Source: Gammaproteobacteria bacterium (GTDB lineage: Bacteria; Pseudomonadota; Gammaproteobacteria; HK1). From it: a stretch of DNA of 18,076 nucleotides. A program made the position numbers and the translations under genes. Of this stretch, positions 17,195 to 18,076 are shown one piece after another (the stretch's first letter is position 1; each line of letters starts with the position of its first letter). The stretch covers positions 1 to 18,076 of the forward strand of contig JAJECB010000031.1 in NCBI GenBank assembly GCA_022822245.1. Reading direction: 5' to 3'. The notes below the pieces were generated by a model. The model saw only the letters and a program-made list of their open reading frames with translations. It made no database searches and was not told the origin of the DNA.

Positions 17195-18076
17195 ATGAAC
17201 GGCATACGGAACCTCAGCCGGCGCGACTTCCTCAAGAACTCCGGCATCACGGGCGCGATGGTGCTCGGCGCGCAAGTTCTCCCGAGCTCGCTCATCGCGG
17301 GGGCGCAGGCGCAGTCGACGGGTGCCTCGGTACAGCCCAACCTCTTCGTCTCCATCGCCGACGACGGGATGGTGACCATCACCTGCAGCCGCTCGGAAAT
17401 GGGGCAGGGGGTGCGGACGGGCATTCCGATGATCCTCGCCGACGAGCTCGAGGCCGACTGGCAGCGGGTGAAGATCTGGCAGGCCCCGGGGGATGCGGAG
17501 AAGTACGACCCGGCGGGGAAGGACGGCCAGAACACCGACGGCTCGCGCAGCACCCGCCATCACCTCGACGTCATGCGCGAGCTCGGCGCCGCCGGGCGGT
17601 ACGTGCTCGAGCAGGCGGCAGCCCGGAAATGGGGCGTCGACCCGGGTGAGGTGTACGCGAAGGACCACCGCATCCACCACACCGGCTCGGGCCGGTCCTT
17701 CGACTTCGGAGAGGTGGTGGACGCGGCCGCCGACATCGCCGTGCCGACCGGCGAGGACGCCCCGAAGCTCAAGGACCCGTCGCAGTGGAAGTACATCGGC
17801 CGCGACATGCCGGTGGTCGACAACTACGACATGAGCACCGGGGGCGCCGACTTCGGTGCCGACGTGACCATTCCCGGCATGAAGATCGCGGTGGTGGCGC
17901 GGGCGCCGGTCTATCGCGGCAAGGTGAAGTCCTTCGACGCGGCCGCCGACATCGAAGTGCCCGCGGGCGACGCCGCCCCGAAGCTCAAGGATCCGTCGCA
18001 GTGGAAGTACATCGGCCGCGACATGCCGGTGGTCGACAACTACGACATGAGCACCGGCGGCGCCAACTTCGGCGCC
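17195..18076 (+). CDS. Molybdopterin-binding subunit of an isoquinoline 1-oxidoreductase-type hydroxylase (IorB-like), 3' end outside window
   Basis: The frame is open from ATG 17195 to the window end (294 codons). AGGAGG within the end of the upstream gene serves as ribosome binding site. The product begins with a Tat signal (LSRRDFLKNSG, hydrophobic stretch, AQAQ near residue 40), so the mature enzyme is periplasmic. Next comes an IorB-like N-terminal region (NLFVSIADDGMVTI, SEMGQGVRTG), then YIGRDMPVVDNYD and FGADVTIPGM, which open the a/b hammerhead domain. It should bind the Mo-cytosine dinucleotide cofactor in the missing part. Residues 176-247 are followed by a second, 92% identical copy that is cut by the window edge. 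In the family, the segment after GKVKSFDAAA normally continues with a VPGV-type strand, so the second copy interrupts the hammerhead domain. Either the gene or the assembly is abnormal here. Confidence 0.88.
   Translation, partial: MNGIRNLSRRDFLKNSGITGAMVLGAQVLPSSLIAGAQAQSTGASVQPNLFVSIADDGMVTITCSRSEMGQGVRTGIPMILADELEADWQRVKIWQAPGDAEKYDPAGKDGQNTDGSRSTRHHLDVMRELGAAGRYVLEQAAARKWGVDPGEVYAKDHRIHHTGSGRSFDFGEVVDAAADIAVPTGEDAPKLKDPSQWKYIGRDMPVVDNYDMSTGGADFGADVTIPGMKIAVVARAPVYRGKVKSFDAAADIEVPAGDAAPKLKDPSQWKYIGRDMPVVDNYDMSTGGANFGA
17720..17935 (+). repeat. 216-bp tandem repeat, copy 1, inside the IorB-like gene
   Basis: This is the first unit of a 216-bp (72-codon) in-frame tandem duplication. It starts with GACGCGGCCGCCGACATCG, which recurs exactly at 17936. 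It encodes the linker before the hammerhead domain and its first strands, from DAAADIAVPTG to YRGKVKSF. Confidence 0.9.
17936..18076 (+). repeat. Tandem repeat, copy 2 (incomplete, runs off the window)
   Basis: The 141 visible bases align without gaps to 17720-17860, with 11 mismatches (130/141 identical) and an identical run of 65 bases (17993-18057 against 17777-17841). Of 47 codons, 42 give the same residue. Differences include A to E, T to A, E to D, D to A and D to N, so the copy is diverged rather than a simple stutter. It is unknown whether further copies follow. Confidence 0.9.

Overview
The window is a very G+C-rich (roughly 70% by eye), densely packed stretch of chromosome from a proteobacterium, most likely a gammaproteobacterium. 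Part of the gene order, def-fmt-rsmB-trkA on one strand and dprA-topA-tsaC on the other, is the classic gammaproteobacterial housekeeping locus. The ntrY/ntrX pair between rsmB and trkA is an arrangement I recall from several environmental gammaproteobacteria. There are no tRNA, rRNA, CRISPR, prophage or insertion-sequence signals. Both edges cut genes: an FtsX-type permease at the left and a molybdopterin dehydrogenase at the right.

Layout. At 1-902 the end of an ABC permease gene (+) converges on a DUF3299-type exported protein gene (-) that carries one surplus base. At 1041-2096 (-) lies a secreted cyclase-family (PF04199) hydrolase. From 11697 down to 2271 (-) runs a seven-gene run: def, fmt, rsmB, ntrY-like kinase, ntrX-like regulator, trkA, trkH. 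Four successive junctions overlap by 4-8 bases (fmt/rsmB, rsmB/ntrY, ntrY/ntrX, ntrX/trkA), so these genes look translationally coupled. A 145-bp divergent region (11698-11842) separates this from dprA-topA-purE-tsaC (+, 11843-16574). At 16740 an unrelated unit starts: a [2Fe-2S] subunit and a Tat-exported molybdopterin subunit of an isoquinoline 1-oxidoreductase-type hydroxylase.

How the genes work together. Def and Fmt handle the N-formyl group at the start and end of translation initiation, RsmB methylates 16S rRNA, and TsaC contributes to tRNA t6A. DprA and TopA act on DNA, and PurE on purine synthesis. TrkA and TrkH form a potassium uptake system, and the NtrYX-like two-component pair directly upstream could tie it to an envelope or nitrogen/redox signal (inference).

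No clearly new multi-gene system is visible; most of the window is housekeeping. The points most worth a second look are: an in-frame 216-bp tandem duplication inside the molybdopterin subunit at the right edge; a 13-codon leader ORF with a near-perfect ribosome binding site in front of trkH, which has none; an NtrX-like regulator whose AAA+ domain has lost the sigma-54 contact loop and both arginine fingers; a perfect -10 box so close to def that its mRNA is probably leaderless; and a purE gene without purK.

No gene-free stretch exceeds 300 bp. The gaps are 903-1040 (a hairpin), 2097-2270 (promoter-like box and AT-rich island), 3723-3856 (leader ORF), 11698-11842 (divergent promoters) and 16575-16739 (only a short repeat and a weak promoter-like box).
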